Positions 31,636 to 40,273 of a DNA stretch of 64,000 nt are shown piece by piece. Made by a program: the position numbers and the translations under genes. How positions within the stretch are numbered: position 1 is the first letter of the stretch; the number at the start of each line of letters is the position of its first letter. Source of the stretch: UBA10649 sp965278945 (GTDB lineage: Bacteria; Actinomycetota; Actinomycetes; S36-B12). The stretch is taken from NCBI GenBank assembly GCA_965278945.1, contig OZ257128.1, positions 2,728,001 through 2,792,000 on the forward strand, given 5' to 3'. A model generated the notes under the pieces. It worked only from the letters and a program-made list of their open reading frames with translations, searched no databases and was not told the DNA's origin.

Positions 31636-32828
31636 TACGCCACCTTCTTCGTCGCGCCGAAGACGAACCACTCGCCCGCACCGCCGAAGTCGCCGCCCTC
31701 GAATACGAGGTTGCGTCCGGGCACAGTCTCGATCGCGCTCGGGATGGTCTCCTGAATGACGTCCTCGGCATCGAATCCGGCATTGACGCACAGGTCGACC
31801 AAGCTCATGTCATGCGACGTTCCCCAGAAGGGCTCGTTGTTGTAGTAGGTGTCCCAGTCGAGAGCGAATGCGTCGTACGGCGTCATGCTCTCGTACTGCG
31901 GGACCTCCGCATGCAACGTGAGGCCACCGGGAGCAAGAACGCGATTCGTCTCGGCCATGATCCGCGTGATTGCCTTGCGGGAGGTCTCGTGGAGCAGGAT
32001 GTGCGAGACCACGAGGTCGAAGTAGCCATCGGGGAAGTCGGTCAGCTCGGCATTCTGCTGCGAGAAGTGGACCGTCTTTCCGAGTGCGTTCGCCCGCGCG
32101 TGCGCGTACCTCAGGACCGGTGCGCCGACGTCGACGGCGTGAATCTCGGCATCGGGAAAGGCGTCGACGTACGGGATCGTGCTGTGCCCGACAGTGCAGC
32201 CGAGGTCGAGAATGCGACGAGGCTTGAAGTCGGGGAACTCACGCTTGATGTACTCGACCGTGCTCGCACCCATGTCGTCATTGCGCGGCCCCATCCGGCC
32301 CCAGGCGTACAGGTAGACGGCGCGGTCATAGATCGCTCCGGCGGCGAGGTCGTTCTCGGTGACCTCGCTGTGATAGCCGCCGGGCATGCAGTGGATATCC
32401 GCCAGGCGGTGGTAACGAGGTATCTCAAGGGACTCGTCCAGACGCAAGGTCGCGCCTGCGCCGTCGAGCCGGGCCGCGTTGTCGATCATCTGGGGCAGCT
32501 GCCGCTCGACGCTGGTGATGACCGCGTCCCACTTGATCTCCTGGCTCGCGCGCTGAAGCACGCACCACGTGCGGTAGTAGTTCTCCTTCTCCATCTCCCG
32601 GCGCACCTCGTGGCGGTCGGCGGGAGCGCGGCCGTGCTCGGCCTCGAAGCTCGGGGACACGACCTTGTCGAACAGGTCCTTGTTGCCGGGGGAGATGGTC
32701 GTCGCGAGGTATGCCTTCAGCGACTTCACGAACTCCTGGCGTGACTGCTCGTCATGAGTCGGCTTCACGAGCGCGTCGTGAGACTCCTGACCGTACGGGA
32801 GCATAGAGATTTCCTGGACTGCGGTCAT
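31635..32828 (-). CDS. Class I SAM-dependent methyltransferase
   Basis: A 397-residue protein. The C-terminal two thirds form a Rossmann methyltransferase: motif I ILDLGCTVGHSTIPY, acidic residue in IHAVDVGAPVL, DLVVSHILLHETSRKAI and RVLAPGGLTLHAEV. The first 150 residues form an extra helical domain (QSRQEFVKSLKAYLATTISP, then YYRTWCVLQRASQEIKWDAV) not seen in minimal methyltransferases. ATG 32828 is the likely start. It is coupled to the downstream 119-residue coiled-coil protein. The methyl acceptor is unknown; two-gene coupling suggests a specific, possibly secondary-metabolic, reaction. Confidence 0.85.
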   Translation of the reverse strand: MTAVQEISMLPYGQESHDALVKPTHDEQSRQEFVKSLKAYLATTISPGNKDLFDKVVSPSFEAEHGRAPADRHEVRREMEKENYYRTWCVLQRASQEIKWDAVITSVERQLPQMIDNAARLDGAGATLRLDESLEIPRYHRLADIHCMPGGYHSEVTENDLAAGAIYDRAVYLYAWGRMGPRNDDMGASTVEYIKREFPDFKPRRILDLGCTVGHSTIPYVDAFPDAEIHAVDVGAPVLRYAHARANALGKTVHFSQQNAELTDFPDGYFDLVVSHILLHETSRKAITRIMAETNRVLAPGGLTLHAEVPQYESMTPYDAFALDWDTYYNNEPFWGTSHDMSLVDLCVNAGFDAEDVIQETIPSAIETVPGRNLVFEGGDFGGAGEWFVFGATKKVA

Positions 32829-32933
32829 GGAAGCGAACCCTTCGTCGGTCTAAAGCATCCTGCTGACTCTGGCCCCTAGTGTCAACAGTTCGCAGTTACC
32901 AGTCATCAGAGATTTACGCGACGGAAATATGCG

Positions 32934-34229
32934 CTACTTCCAGCACCCGGTGATCGTGGCCGCCAGCCCGTCCAGAGCCCGCCGGTTCGCGAGCTTCTCG
33001 TACTGCGAGGGTCTGGAGTTGATGATCATGGAGAAAAGCAGGGTTCGTCCGCTGACCGTCTTGGAGACTCCGGACAGCGCGATCGCGTCGTAGAGCGTGC
33101 CGGTCTTGGCTTGGACCCGGCCGGCGGCGCAGCGCGAAGGGTAGGTGTCGTATCGGCCGTATGGGGTCGCGAGCGTTCCCGTGCGTCCGGCGATAGGCAT
33201 CGCGTGCGGGGCAAACATTGCCTTGAAGCGCGAGCCTTGGAGGACCTTCACGGCTCTGAGCATCTCGGTGAGGAAGCGGGGCGTGAGGCGGTCCTTGCGA
33301 GACAGGCCCGATCCGTCATAGATGGCGACGTTCTTCATCGGTACGCCCAGCTTGTTCATCACCCGCTTCGTCGCCTTGATGCCACCGTTCCACGATCCCC
33401 GGAACCCTGAAGCAACGGCGGCCTGACGAAACAGCACCTCGGCGATATTGGACTCCGAACGGCTGAGCATCACCGCGACGGACTGCGCGACAGTGTGTCC
33501 CTTGGTCTTGGCCAGCACCCGCGCCTCACTCGATGCGGACTCCGCCTTTCCGAGAACGGCCCGAATTCCCTTGGCGCGCAACCGGTTCACGAACACGCTC
33601 GCGACATTCTTGGCAGGGTAGTGCGAGTGATCGCCGTAGAAGGCGAGGGCCTGCACGCCCGCGATGAGGTAGTTGGAGTAGCCCGGTGTCCAGCCGCGAC
33701 CACGGCGCATCTTGTAGAACAGGTCCAAGTCCATGTGCACGACGACCCTGGAACCGCGCTTGAGCTTGGCCGCGGTTCGGTCCGCCAGCGACGTGATCTG
33801 GCTGCGGGACAGGAGCGGGTCGCCGCCACCTTGAAGAATGACGTCCTTGCCGTTGGACGCGCGCAGGGAGTACGTGGTGAACGCCTTGTGCTGGCTCATG
33901 GTCGCGAGCGCCGTCACCGCGACGACCATCTTCGTGTTGCTCGCCGCGCGCTGCGGATTGTCCGGGCCGTGGGCGTAGACCTCGCGTCCGGTCTCGCCAT
34001 CGATGACCCGCATGGCGAAGTTCTTTCCGATCCGCGAATCGCGAATCCGGCGGTCAAGCAGGCGCGCCAGGGCCCTGTCCTGCGCGGCCGTGTCGGGTGC
34101 GGCCCGGATGGAGTCCGTGCTGGCAGCCGGATTGTCCGCGGGACGAGCCGAGACCGGGCCGCACAGTCCGACCGCGAGCAACGCGGACATAAGGGCGGCG
34201 ACGCCGGCTCGTACTCGGTAGGTGCTCAT
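32934..34229 (-). CDS. dacB: D-alanyl-D-alanine carboxypeptidase/endopeptidase (PBP4, DacB type)
   Basis: A 431-residue secreted or membrane-tethered peptidase of family S13. Signal peptide in the first 30 residues; active-site SxxK in RAASNTKMVVAVTALATM, SxN in MLSRSESNIAEVLF and KTG in VQAKTGTLYDAIA. It trims peptidoglycan stem peptides outside the membrane. ATG 34229 gives the best signal peptide; ATG 34247 is also in frame. A GGGTAC lies at 34246-34251 on the minus strand, but its -35 spacing is poor. Confidence 0.92.
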   Translation of the reverse strand: MSTYRVRAGVAALMSALLAVGLCGPVSARPADNPAASTDSIRAAPDTAAQDRALARLLDRRIRDSRIGKNFAMRVIDGETGREVYAHGPDNPQRAASNTKMVVAVTALATMSQHKAFTTYSLRASNGKDVILQGGGDPLLSRSQITSLADRTAAKLKRGSRVVVHMDLDLFYKMRRGRGWTPGYSNYLIAGVQALAFYGDHSHYPAKNVASVFVNRLRAKGIRAVLGKAESASSEARVLAKTKGHTVAQSVAVMLSRSESNIAEVLFRQAAVASGFRGSWNGGIKATKRVMNKLGVPMKNVAIYDGSGLSRKDRLTPRFLTEMLRAVKVLQGSRFKAMFAPHAMPIAGRTGTLATPYGRYDTYPSRCAAGRVQAKTGTLYDAIALSGVSKTVSGRTLLFSMIINSRPSQYEKLANRRALDGLAATITGCWK

Positions 34230-34310
34230 GGTGTGCACGGTCAGCATGTACCCACGAAATGCTCACAAACAACACCGGGTCCGCCTCGAGTGCGATCCCT
34301 TGGGCATCGC

Positions 34311-34490
34311 CTACGTCGGGGGAATGGCCGCCGTGTCCTTGCGCTCGGCACGCTCGCGGTCAAGGTTGGTGTTCCGATTGGAATCATCGAGCGGCTCGAC
34401 GTCCATCTCGCCGCCACCCGGGCTCGTCGATGCCGCGTTGCCCAGCTGACGTGAGCCATCGGGCACGGCGTTGCGTTCGACCTCAGACAT
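34311..34490 (-). CDS. Small hydrophilic protein (59 aa)
   Basis: A short frame with a good ribosome-binding site (GGAGG five bases ahead of ATG 34490). The peptide MSEVERNAVPDGSRQLGNAA and its continuation GGGEMDVEPLDDSNRNTNLD are acidic, low in hydrophobic residues and probably unfolded. I recognise no family. It lies between the zinc peptidase and dacB on the same strand. Confidence 0.55.
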   Translation of the reverse strand: MSEVERNAVPDGSRQLGNAASTSPGGGEMDVEPLDDSNRNTNLDRERAERKDTAAIPPT

Positions 34491-34521
34491 CAGTGCCTCC
34501 ATTCTCGTGCGGGAGAGTGCA

Positions 34522-35400
34522 TTAGATCCTGCCCGACCATGTATCGCACTGCGAGATATCAGCACCGCGATACCCGCGGGTGAACCACTCCTGACGCTGC
34601 GCGGATGTTCCGTGGGTGAAGGACTCAGGGCTGACCCGTCCGCCGGAGGTTTCCTGGATTCGGTCATCGCCGATCGCCGCTGCAGCATCAAGTCCCGCCG
34701 CGACGTCGTCGGCGCTGATCGCCTCGACTAAACCTGTCGCTTCGGCATTCGCTGCCCATACGCCGGCAAGGCAGTCCGCCTGCAGTTCGAGTCGCACCGA
34801 GCCACTCTCCGGGCCTTCGCGGTCGTCCCCGACGCGCCTGTCGAATCCGAGCAGGTGCTGCACGTGATGGCCGTACTCGTGGGCGATGACGTACGTCTCC
34901 GCGAACACGCCCCCGCGGGCACCGAAGTCACTACGCAGTGCGTCGTAGAACCCGAGATCGAGGTAGACCGTCTCGTCGGTTGGGCAGTAGAAGGGCCCGA
35001 CCGCGGACGAGGCTGCCCCGCAGGCCGTGTCGACCTGGCCGTCGAAGAGCACCGTCTGCGCGGCGGAGTATTCATCACCGCGACTTGCGAAGTCGTCCGA
35101 CCAGTAGGCCTGCACGCTGTTGACCGCTGCCACCGTCTGGCAATCGGCACTGGAGTTGGCGTCATCCCCAGTCTGGCAATCGGCAGATAGGTCGCTCCCG
35201 GGGTCCACCGCACTGGAGCCCTGACCGCCGAGGACTCCCGATTGAAGCAGCACGATTGCCAGGACGACGATCAGTCCCACGACACCGCCGCCCGCGCCGA
35301 CGGCCATGCCCCGGCCACCCATGCTGCCGAGGCCGCCACCGGCGCCGCGACGGTCGCTGACCTGGGAGGCGTCCAGTCGAGCGTTGCTTCTGAATCTCAC
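34522..35400 (-). CDS. Neutral zinc metallopeptidase (YpfJ/KPN_02809 family)
   Basis: A 292-residue membrane-anchored protein. N-terminal basic segment RFRSNARLDASQVSDRRG, Gly-rich linker, one membrane helix (VVGLIVVLAIVLLQSGVLGG), then an external domain with zinc motif HEYGHHVQHLLG and a distal Glu in ELQADCLAGVWA. GTG 35400 is chosen over GTG 35433 because family members start MRFR/MKFR and a GGGTAC element (35410-35415) ends ten bases before it. The true substrate of this family is unknown. It is divergent from the CDGSH gene. Confidence 0.88.
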   Translation of the reverse strand: MRFRSNARLDASQVSDRRGAGGGLGSMGGRGMAVGAGGGVVGLIVVLAIVLLQSGVLGGQGSSAVDPGSDLSADCQTGDDANSSADCQTVAAVNSVQAYWSDDFASRGDEYSAAQTVLFDGQVDTACGAASSAVGPFYCPTDETVYLDLGFYDALRSDFGARGGVFAETYVIAHEYGHHVQHLLGFDRRVGDDREGPESGSVRLELQADCLAGVWAANAEATGLVEAISADDVAAGLDAAAAIGDDRIQETSGGRVSPESFTHGTSAQRQEWFTRGYRGADISQCDTWSGRI

Positions 35401-35409
35401 GAACACCAC

Positions 35410-35435
35410 GTACCCCGCACTGCCACGATCCACTC
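35410..35435 (-). promoter_or_regulatory. Weak SigB/F-type promoter of the zinc peptidase gene
   Basis: Minus strand: GAGTGG (complement of 35430-35435), 14 bp, GGGTAC (complement of 35410-35415). The -35 differs by one base from the G-N-T-T-S-G pattern. Its -10 ends ten bases before GTG 35400, implying a very short or absent leader. Confidence 0.4.
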
Positions 35436-35437
35436 GC

Positions 35438-35463
35438 GCTTAGGAGGAGTCCTCGACGGGTAC
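35438..35463 (+). promoter_or_regulatory. Weak SigB/F-type promoter of the CDGSH gene
   Basis: GCTTAG at 35438-35443, 14 bp, GGGTAC at 35458-35463, ten bases before GTG 35474. The -10 is perfect; the -35 is one base off the pattern. It stands back-to-back with the peptidase element. Confidence 0.4.
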
Positions 35464-35473
35464 CTGAGATCAC

Positions 35474-35686
35474 GTGAGTATCGAGGCAGGCGGTCCACGT
35501 GTGGTCGTCTATCCGGATGGCCCGCTGGTACTGCGAGGAGGAGTGGTCGTCACCGACGTTGACGGCACCGTCCTGTCACCAGGTCGAGTCGTCGCGCTGT
35601 GCAGATGCGGACGGTCCGCGACGAAGCCCTTCTGCGACAGCAGTCACAAGCGGGGCAGCCTGACTCGGACCGAATCGCCCGACTAG
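35474..35686 (+). CDS. CDGSH iron-sulfur domain protein
   Basis: A 70-residue protein with one CDGSH-type motif, CRCGRSATKPFCDSSHKRG: C-x-C then C-D-x2-H binds a redox-active 2Fe-2S cluster through three Cys and one His. The Gly of CDGSH is Ser here. GTG 35474 is the start, close to a GGGTAC box. It ends tail-to-tail (four-base overlap) with the haem-oxygenase-like gene; CDGSH proteins and this family of redox proteins often occur as neighbours, suggesting electron transfer between them. Confidence 0.85.
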   Translation: MSIEAGGPRVVVYPDGPLVLRGGVVVTDVDGTVLSPGRVVALCRCGRSATKPFCDSSHKRGSLTRTESPD

Positions 35687-36690
35687 CCCACCATGCGCTC
35701 GAGCACGGCCTCGTCGCGTAGCGACGAACGACCCGCGCGCCATTGACCAAGCACATGGTCCGCGAACAACGCATCGATGTGCAGGCAGGCCGCCGCACCG
35801 AAGATGATGTCTTCGGCGAGGCTCGGTTCGTCCTGAGCCAGCGCTCCGCACAAGTCGTACGCGGCAACCTGCTCGTGGAGCGCGTCCGCGGTGACATGGA
35901 CGTCGTAGAACGTGCAGGCGTCGTCGCCTGCCCCGAGCTTCCTCAGGCCTCGCGCGATTCGCCGAGACGGCTCGGAGGAGTTCATCTCGAAGACTGCGAG
36001 ATGACCGGCGAGTGCGCCCCGAAGACGGCGGTGCAGGCCAAAGAGCGAGATGACGTTGGTGAGCGCGAGGGTCACCCCGGGAGCGCTGCCCACGTGAGCC
36101 CCGTACGAGTCGTCGAGGCCGAGATATCGGAGCACGCCCGCGAACAGCGTTGAATGCATACGGCCCGGGTCGCCCTCGCCGTACTCGTCCATCTGGATCT
36201 CGATCAGCGCGGCCTTCGCCCGACCACTCAGGCGTGGGATCGCCCAGGTGTGCGGATCGGCTTCCTTCAACTGATAGACCGAACGGTGCTGCATGTACTC
36301 CCGGAACTCGGCCCGCGTGCCCTGCCTGCTCAGGTAGCGCGACGGGGACAAGCCGGTGTCATCGCGAACCAGCGACCACAGTCGCTCGGGCACGAGGCGA
36401 CAATCGGCCGGAACCACCGCGGCGACGCGAAGAGCAGCGAGGAACTGGCTTTCAAGCTCGGTTCGCAGTCCGATGAGCGCCGGTACCCATTCCCAGGTGT
36501 CCGCGACGTCATCGAAGCCCCGGTAGTGAAGTTCGTAGCAGACCCAGAGCGCGAGTTGGAGGTCGTCATCGGTGATCGGGTCATCGACGAGCGGAACATC
36601 GGAGCAGCTCGGTAGTCCAGCAGGATCGTTCAAGCGCAGGGCGTCGAACAGGGCGACGCTGAGCGGTCCCCTGGGGTTCGGCAGGATCAT
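35683..36690 (-). CDS. Iron-containing redox enzyme family protein (haem-oxygenase-like fold)
   Basis: A 335-residue all-helical protein of the haem-oxygenase-like di-iron superfamily. Candidate metal ligands lie in ALWVCYELHYRGFDD, IEIQMDEYGEGDPGRMHS and FYDVHVTADALHEQVAAYDL, giving Glu and His residues spaced as in related di-iron oxidases. ATG 36690 has AGGGAA upstream. A SigB-type promoter (36774-36799, minus strand) lies 84 bp upstream. Its convergent neighbour encodes a CDGSH protein, a likely electron donor. The substrate is unknown. Confidence 0.8.
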   Translation of the reverse strand: MILPNPRGPLSVALFDALRLNDPAGLPSCSDVPLVDDPITDDDLQLALWVCYELHYRGFDDVADTWEWVPALIGLRTELESQFLAALRVAAVVPADCRLVPERLWSLVRDDTGLSPSRYLSRQGTRAEFREYMQHRSVYQLKEADPHTWAIPRLSGRAKAALIEIQMDEYGEGDPGRMHSTLFAGVLRYLGLDDSYGAHVGSAPGVTLALTNVISLFGLHRRLRGALAGHLAVFEMNSSEPSRRIARGLRKLGAGDDACTFYDVHVTADALHEQVAAYDLCGALAQDEPSLAEDIIFGAAACLHIDALFADHVLGQWRAGRSSLRDEAVLERMVG

Positions 36691-36773
36691 GAAGTCTCGT
36701 TCCCTAACAGCGCCCCCGGTCCTAGGCGTGCTTGTCGAGCCTGTGGGCGAGGTCGTGGTTCGGCACTCGAGAT

Positions 36774-36799
36774 GTACCCGAACCGGGCCTGCGCCAACC
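36774..36799 (-). promoter_or_regulatory. SigB/F-type promoter of the haem-oxygenase-like gene
   Basis: Minus strand: GGTTGG (complement of 36794-36799), 14 bp, GGGTAC (complement of 36774-36779). The downstream ATG is at 36690. Confidence 0.5.
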
Positions 36800-36902
36800 A
36801 TGAAACTCGCCGGACTCCTGGTTGGCCGGCTCGAGACGGACGAGGCACGGCAACTAGCGTTCACCGCAATCGACCATGACGGACACCTCGAGGAGACGCC
36901 CC

Positions 36903-38933
36903 ATGACCGCCCTACTCGACACGTCCCCGGTACTTTCCGCGATCTGGCAGCCGATCCAAATCGGTCCGATGCAGTTGAAGCACCGCGTGATCGTCCCTGC
37001 CCGGGTGCTCAACTGGGCTCCTGACTACGTGCTGAGCGAACGTCACCTCAATCACTACGAGCAGCTCGTCGACGGCGGCGCGGCGATGATCATCACCGAG
37101 CAGCACGCTGCATATGCCCAGGCCAAGGGATCGTTCAAGAACGGATGCACGGCCTGGGAGGAGCGGGCGATCCCGGGATTCGAGCGCATGGCGCAGATCG
37201 TGCACGCGCGCGATGCTCGCGGCGTCGTCCAGCTGTACGGCACCGGTGTCCATGACAAGGGCACGATGATGTTCGACTACTGGAAGCCGCTGTGGGGCGT
37301 GTCGGACCTACCCTCGAACGCCCACGGGGAGACCCCGCAGGTCATGCGCAGGGCCGAGATAGACGAGATCGTCGCTGGCTTCGTGAAGTCCGCGAGCAAC
37401 GTGCGCGCCGGAGGACTCGACGGCGTGGAACTTCACGCGGCCCACGGCTACCTCTTGGGCCAGTTCCTCAGTCGCGTCTACAACAACCGGACCGACGAGT
37501 ACGGGGGCTCGGTGCCCAACCGCCTGCGAGTGATCGTCGAGATCGGCGAGGCGATCAGGTCCGAGGTCGGCAACGACCTCGCCATGGGTGTTCGGCTGTC
37601 CTATGACGAGTTCGTCGGAACCGCGGGCATCACTCCCGAGGAGGCCGACGAGCACGTGTCGCTCCTGGTCGCGACTGGCCTGTTCGACTACTTCAGCATC
37701 AGCGCGGGCAACTACTACACGTCCGATCGGACCGTGTCGCCCATGGAGGAGGAGGACGGGCACCTCGTGCCGTTCGCGCGACGGGCGAAGTCCATCGTCG
37801 GCGAGCGGGCAGCGGTGTTCACCGTCGGTCGAATCCGCGACCTGCGACTTGCCGAGGAGGTGGTGAAGTCCGGCTCCGCCGACGTGGTCGCGGTCGGCCG
37901 CGGCCATCTCGCGGATCCCCAGCTCGTCAGGAAGACCCGGGAGGGCCGCGAGAACGAGATCATCCGGTGCATCGGCATCAACGAGTGCATCGGCCGTCTC
38001 TGGGATGGCTACGAAGTGATGTGCGCCATGAACCCCGTCACCGGTCGCGAGGCCCAGTGGCGCGACCTTCCTCTCGTTGCGCGGCCGCGGCGGGTCCTCG
38101 TGATCGGCGGCGGCCCCGCCGGCATGAAGTTCGCCGCCGTGGCTGCGAAGCGCGGCGACGCAGTCACGCTCGTCGATCGCTCGCCCGTGCTGGGCGGGCA
38201 TCTCAATCTCCTCGCCTCCATGCCGAATCAGGAAGGCTTCAACGTCGCGATCGACAATCTCGTGCGAGCCATGAGCGCAGCCGGAGTCGAGGTCCGCCTG
38301 TCCACCGAGGCGGATGCAGATTTCGTTCGGAGCTTCGGCGCGGACGAGATCGTCGTCGCCGAGGGTGCGAGCTACGCGCCCTCGGGAGTGAGCTTGTGGG
38401 CCCGAGGGACGCAGGCTCTGCCGGGCGCCGGGTCAGCGAACGTGGCTGCTATCGATGCGGCTGTCGTGCGCTGCCAGGCGGAGGGCTTCGCCTGGCTCGG
38501 CGATCGCGTAGTCATCGTCGACGAATCGAGCACAACACTGCCCCTTGCGTTTGCCGAGCAGATGGCCGCGGCGGGGATCAAGGTATCGATCATCACCCCG
38601 CAGCTCATGGTCGGCATGGACGTTCTCAGGCGCGGCGAGCTCACGCATCGCCTGCCTGCGCTGATCGCGGGAGGGGTGGAGATGATCCCGCAGCGGGTCG
38701 TGCGGGAGTTCGCCGACGGAAACCTGGTGACGTCGGACATGTGGTCCGAGCAGACTCATACGATTGAAGGCGTCACCACGCTCATCCTGTCGATCTACCG
38801 CACTGCGACAACCTCGCTGTTCGACGAGCTGTCGGAGGCCGACATCACCGCTCACCGCATCGGGGACGGTCTCGCGCCGCGCAAGCTCCAGGCGATCATC
38901 TACGAGGCCGAGAAGGCCGCACGGGACCTGTGA
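36903..38933 (+). CDS. TMADH/2,4-dienoyl-CoA-reductase-like flavoenzyme, one Fe-S Cys missing
   Basis: A 676-residue flavoprotein. Residues 15-345 form an FMN-binding old-yellow-enzyme barrel (GGLDGVELHAAHGYLLGQFL, then SRVYNNRTDEYGGS). A linker with Cys356, Cys362 and Cys374 follows (RCIGINECIGRLWDGYEVMC); in trimethylamine dehydrogenase and relatives the pattern is C-x2-C-x2-C-x11/12-C, and the second Cys is Ile359 here. The last 280 residues form the FAD/NAD-binding module (VLVIGGGPAGMKFAAVAAKR). ATG 36903 has GAGGAGA upstream. Substrate unknown; a dehydrogenase of amines or enoates is likely. It is convergent with a TetR gene. Confidence 0.88.
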   Translation: MTALLDTSPVLSAIWQPIQIGPMQLKHRVIVPARVLNWAPDYVLSERHLNHYEQLVDGGAAMIITEQHAAYAQAKGSFKNGCTAWEERAIPGFERMAQIVHARDARGVVQLYGTGVHDKGTMMFDYWKPLWGVSDLPSNAHGETPQVMRRAEIDEIVAGFVKSASNVRAGGLDGVELHAAHGYLLGQFLSRVYNNRTDEYGGSVPNRLRVIVEIGEAIRSEVGNDLAMGVRLSYDEFVGTAGITPEEADEHVSLLVATGLFDYFSISAGNYYTSDRTVSPMEEEDGHLVPFARRAKSIVGERAAVFTVGRIRDLRLAEEVVKSGSADVVAVGRGHLADPQLVRKTREGRENEIIRCIGINECIGRLWDGYEVMCAMNPVTGREAQWRDLPLVARPRRVLVIGGGPAGMKFAAVAAKRGDAVTLVDRSPVLGGHLNLLASMPNQEGFNVAIDNLVRAMSAAGVEVRLSTEADADFVRSFGADEIVVAEGASYAPSGVSLWARGTQALPGAGSANVAAIDAAVVRCQAEGFAWLGDRVVIVDESSTTLPLAFAEQMAAAGIKVSIITPQLMVGMDVLRRGELTHRLPALIAGGVEMIPQRVVREFADGNLVTSDMWSEQTHTIEGVTTLILSIYRTATTSLFDELSEADITAHRIGDGLAPRKLQAIIYEAEKAARDL

Positions 38934-39489
38934 CGGCGGGCGCCTGCTGGTCCAGGGTGCTGACGAAGTCGCGGAATGCCCGATTCGCTCGAGCGGTGTC
39001 GCCGGTCGCGTCCACGTCCATGAGCAGGCCCCGGATGACCGCGAGGACCAAGGTCGCCAGCTCCGGTCTGCCGATGCTGCGCAGTCCCTCTGACAGTGGC
39101 CCGAGCCAGTCGGTTGTCGCGACCCGACGGAAGTCGGGCCACAACTGCTGTGCCGAGCTCTCCCGCAGTTCGCCGAAGATGCGCAGGTATTGCTGGCCCT
39201 CGGAGCCGCTCATCAATCTCCACGCTCGTGTCAGTGTCGTCGCGTACGGCTCGCCGGGTCGTGCTCGCAGGAGGTCTCCGAAGGCGTCAAGCTGCCGCTG
39301 TCGTGCGTTCACCAGCACGGCGCGCAGCAGGTAGTCGCGCGTGCCGAAGTGATAGATCAGCATTCGAGCCGACGTGCCTGCGGCTGCGGCGAGCGGTTCG
39401 AGCCGGTCGGGAAGCCCATGATCGAGTGAGTAGTCCGTGCACGCATCCAGGAGTCGCTGCCGTATCTCCGGTTGCGGCCGTCGTCCCAT
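38896..39489 (-). CDS. TetR-family regulator
   Basis: A 197-residue repressor: IRQRLLDACTDYSLDHGLPD, then LEPLAAAAGTSARMLIYHFG and TRDYLLRAVL, the usual TetR helix-turn-helix. ATG 39489. The 3' end overlaps the flavoenzyme gene by 38 bp in convergent orientation. It is divergent from an alpha/beta hydrolase gene (72 bp gap) and most likely controls it. Confidence 0.88.
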   Translation of the reverse strand: MGRRPQPEIRQRLLDACTDYSLDHGLPDRLEPLAAAAGTSARMLIYHFGTRDYLLRAVLVNARQRQLDAFGDLLRARPGEPYATTLTRAWRLMSGSEGQQYLRIFGELRESSAQQLWPDFRRVATTDWLGPLSEGLRSIGRPELATLVLAVIRGLLMDVDATGDTARANRAFRDFVSTLDQQAPAVTGPVRPSRPRR

Positions 39490-39560
39490 GCCCCGATCTT
39501 TTCGCGTAACGATCACTACGTCTACCGTTCCAGAGATACCGACGAGGCATGGAGGCAGCG

Positions 39561-40259
39561 ATGAGAGTGGTGTTCGTTCACGGGGCGTGCGTTCGTGACG
39601 GGTCGTGGTGGTGGCACCGCACCGCTGACCTGCTGCGGGACCGGGGCGTCTCGAGCGTGACGCCGGGCCTGCCGAGCTGTGGCGAGGCAGGGGTCCCGGG
39701 CGGAGTCGGCGGCGCGGGACTCGCCGAGGACGTCGATGCCCTGCGACAGGTGCTGCAGGGCAGCGACGAGCCGACCATCGTGGTCGCCCACAGTTACGGC
39801 GGCATCGTGACTTCCGAAGCGGCCGCTGACCTAGCGTCCGTGAAGCACCTGCTGCTGATTGCCAGCTACCTGCCCGAGATCGGGCAGAGCCTGTCCGACT
39901 TCGGCGACGGCACGCCCGCTCCGTTCCTCGACGTCGACCTCGACTCCGGGACCTTCGGCGTTCGCCCTGAGCTGCTCGTCGAGACCTTCCTGCAGGACTG
40001 CGACTCCGAGGTCCAGGCGCAGGCGCGCGACCACCTCGCACGGCAGAGCGTCCAGGTGACCATCCAGCCGGTTGGCGCGACCGCCTGGCAGCAGGTGCCC
40101 TCGACCTACCTCGTGTGCGCGCAGGACAGAGGCACCCCTGCCGAGCTGCAGCGTGAGTTCGCCCGCAGGGCCGGCGCAGTCGTCGAGCTCGACGCTGGCC
40201 ATCACCCCTTCTTGTCTCAGGCCGAAGCCGTTCGGGACCTCCTCCTGAACCTGTGTTGA
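39561..40259 (+). CDS. Alpha/beta hydrolase
   Basis: A 232-residue hydrolase: oxyanion-hole strand VVFVHGACVRDGSWWW, nucleophile Ser in VVAHSYGGIVTS, acid in VCAQDRG and His in DAGHHPFLSQ. Such short EstC/PaaD-like proteins are esterases or hydroxynitrile-lyase relatives. ATG 39561 has GGAGG five bases before; ATG 39549 is the longer alternative. It is next to a divergent TetR gene. The following gene starts 14 bp downstream. Confidence 0.88.
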   Translation: MRVVFVHGACVRDGSWWWHRTADLLRDRGVSSVTPGLPSCGEAGVPGGVGGAGLAEDVDALRQVLQGSDEPTIVVAHSYGGIVTSEAAADLASVKHLLLIASYLPEIGQSLSDFGDGTPAPFLDVDLDSGTFGVRPELLVETFLQDCDSEVQAQARDHLARQSVQVTIQPVGATAWQQVPSTYLVCAQDRGTPAELQREFARRAGAVVELDAGHHPFLSQAEAVRDLLLNLC

Positions 40260-40273
40260 CGTAGCCTCGACAT

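Noticed and set aside
34246..34251. GGGTAC upstream of dacB as a SigB-type promoter
   Set aside because: The nearest GTTT element is only 11 bp from the -10 hexamer, shorter than in the other sites.
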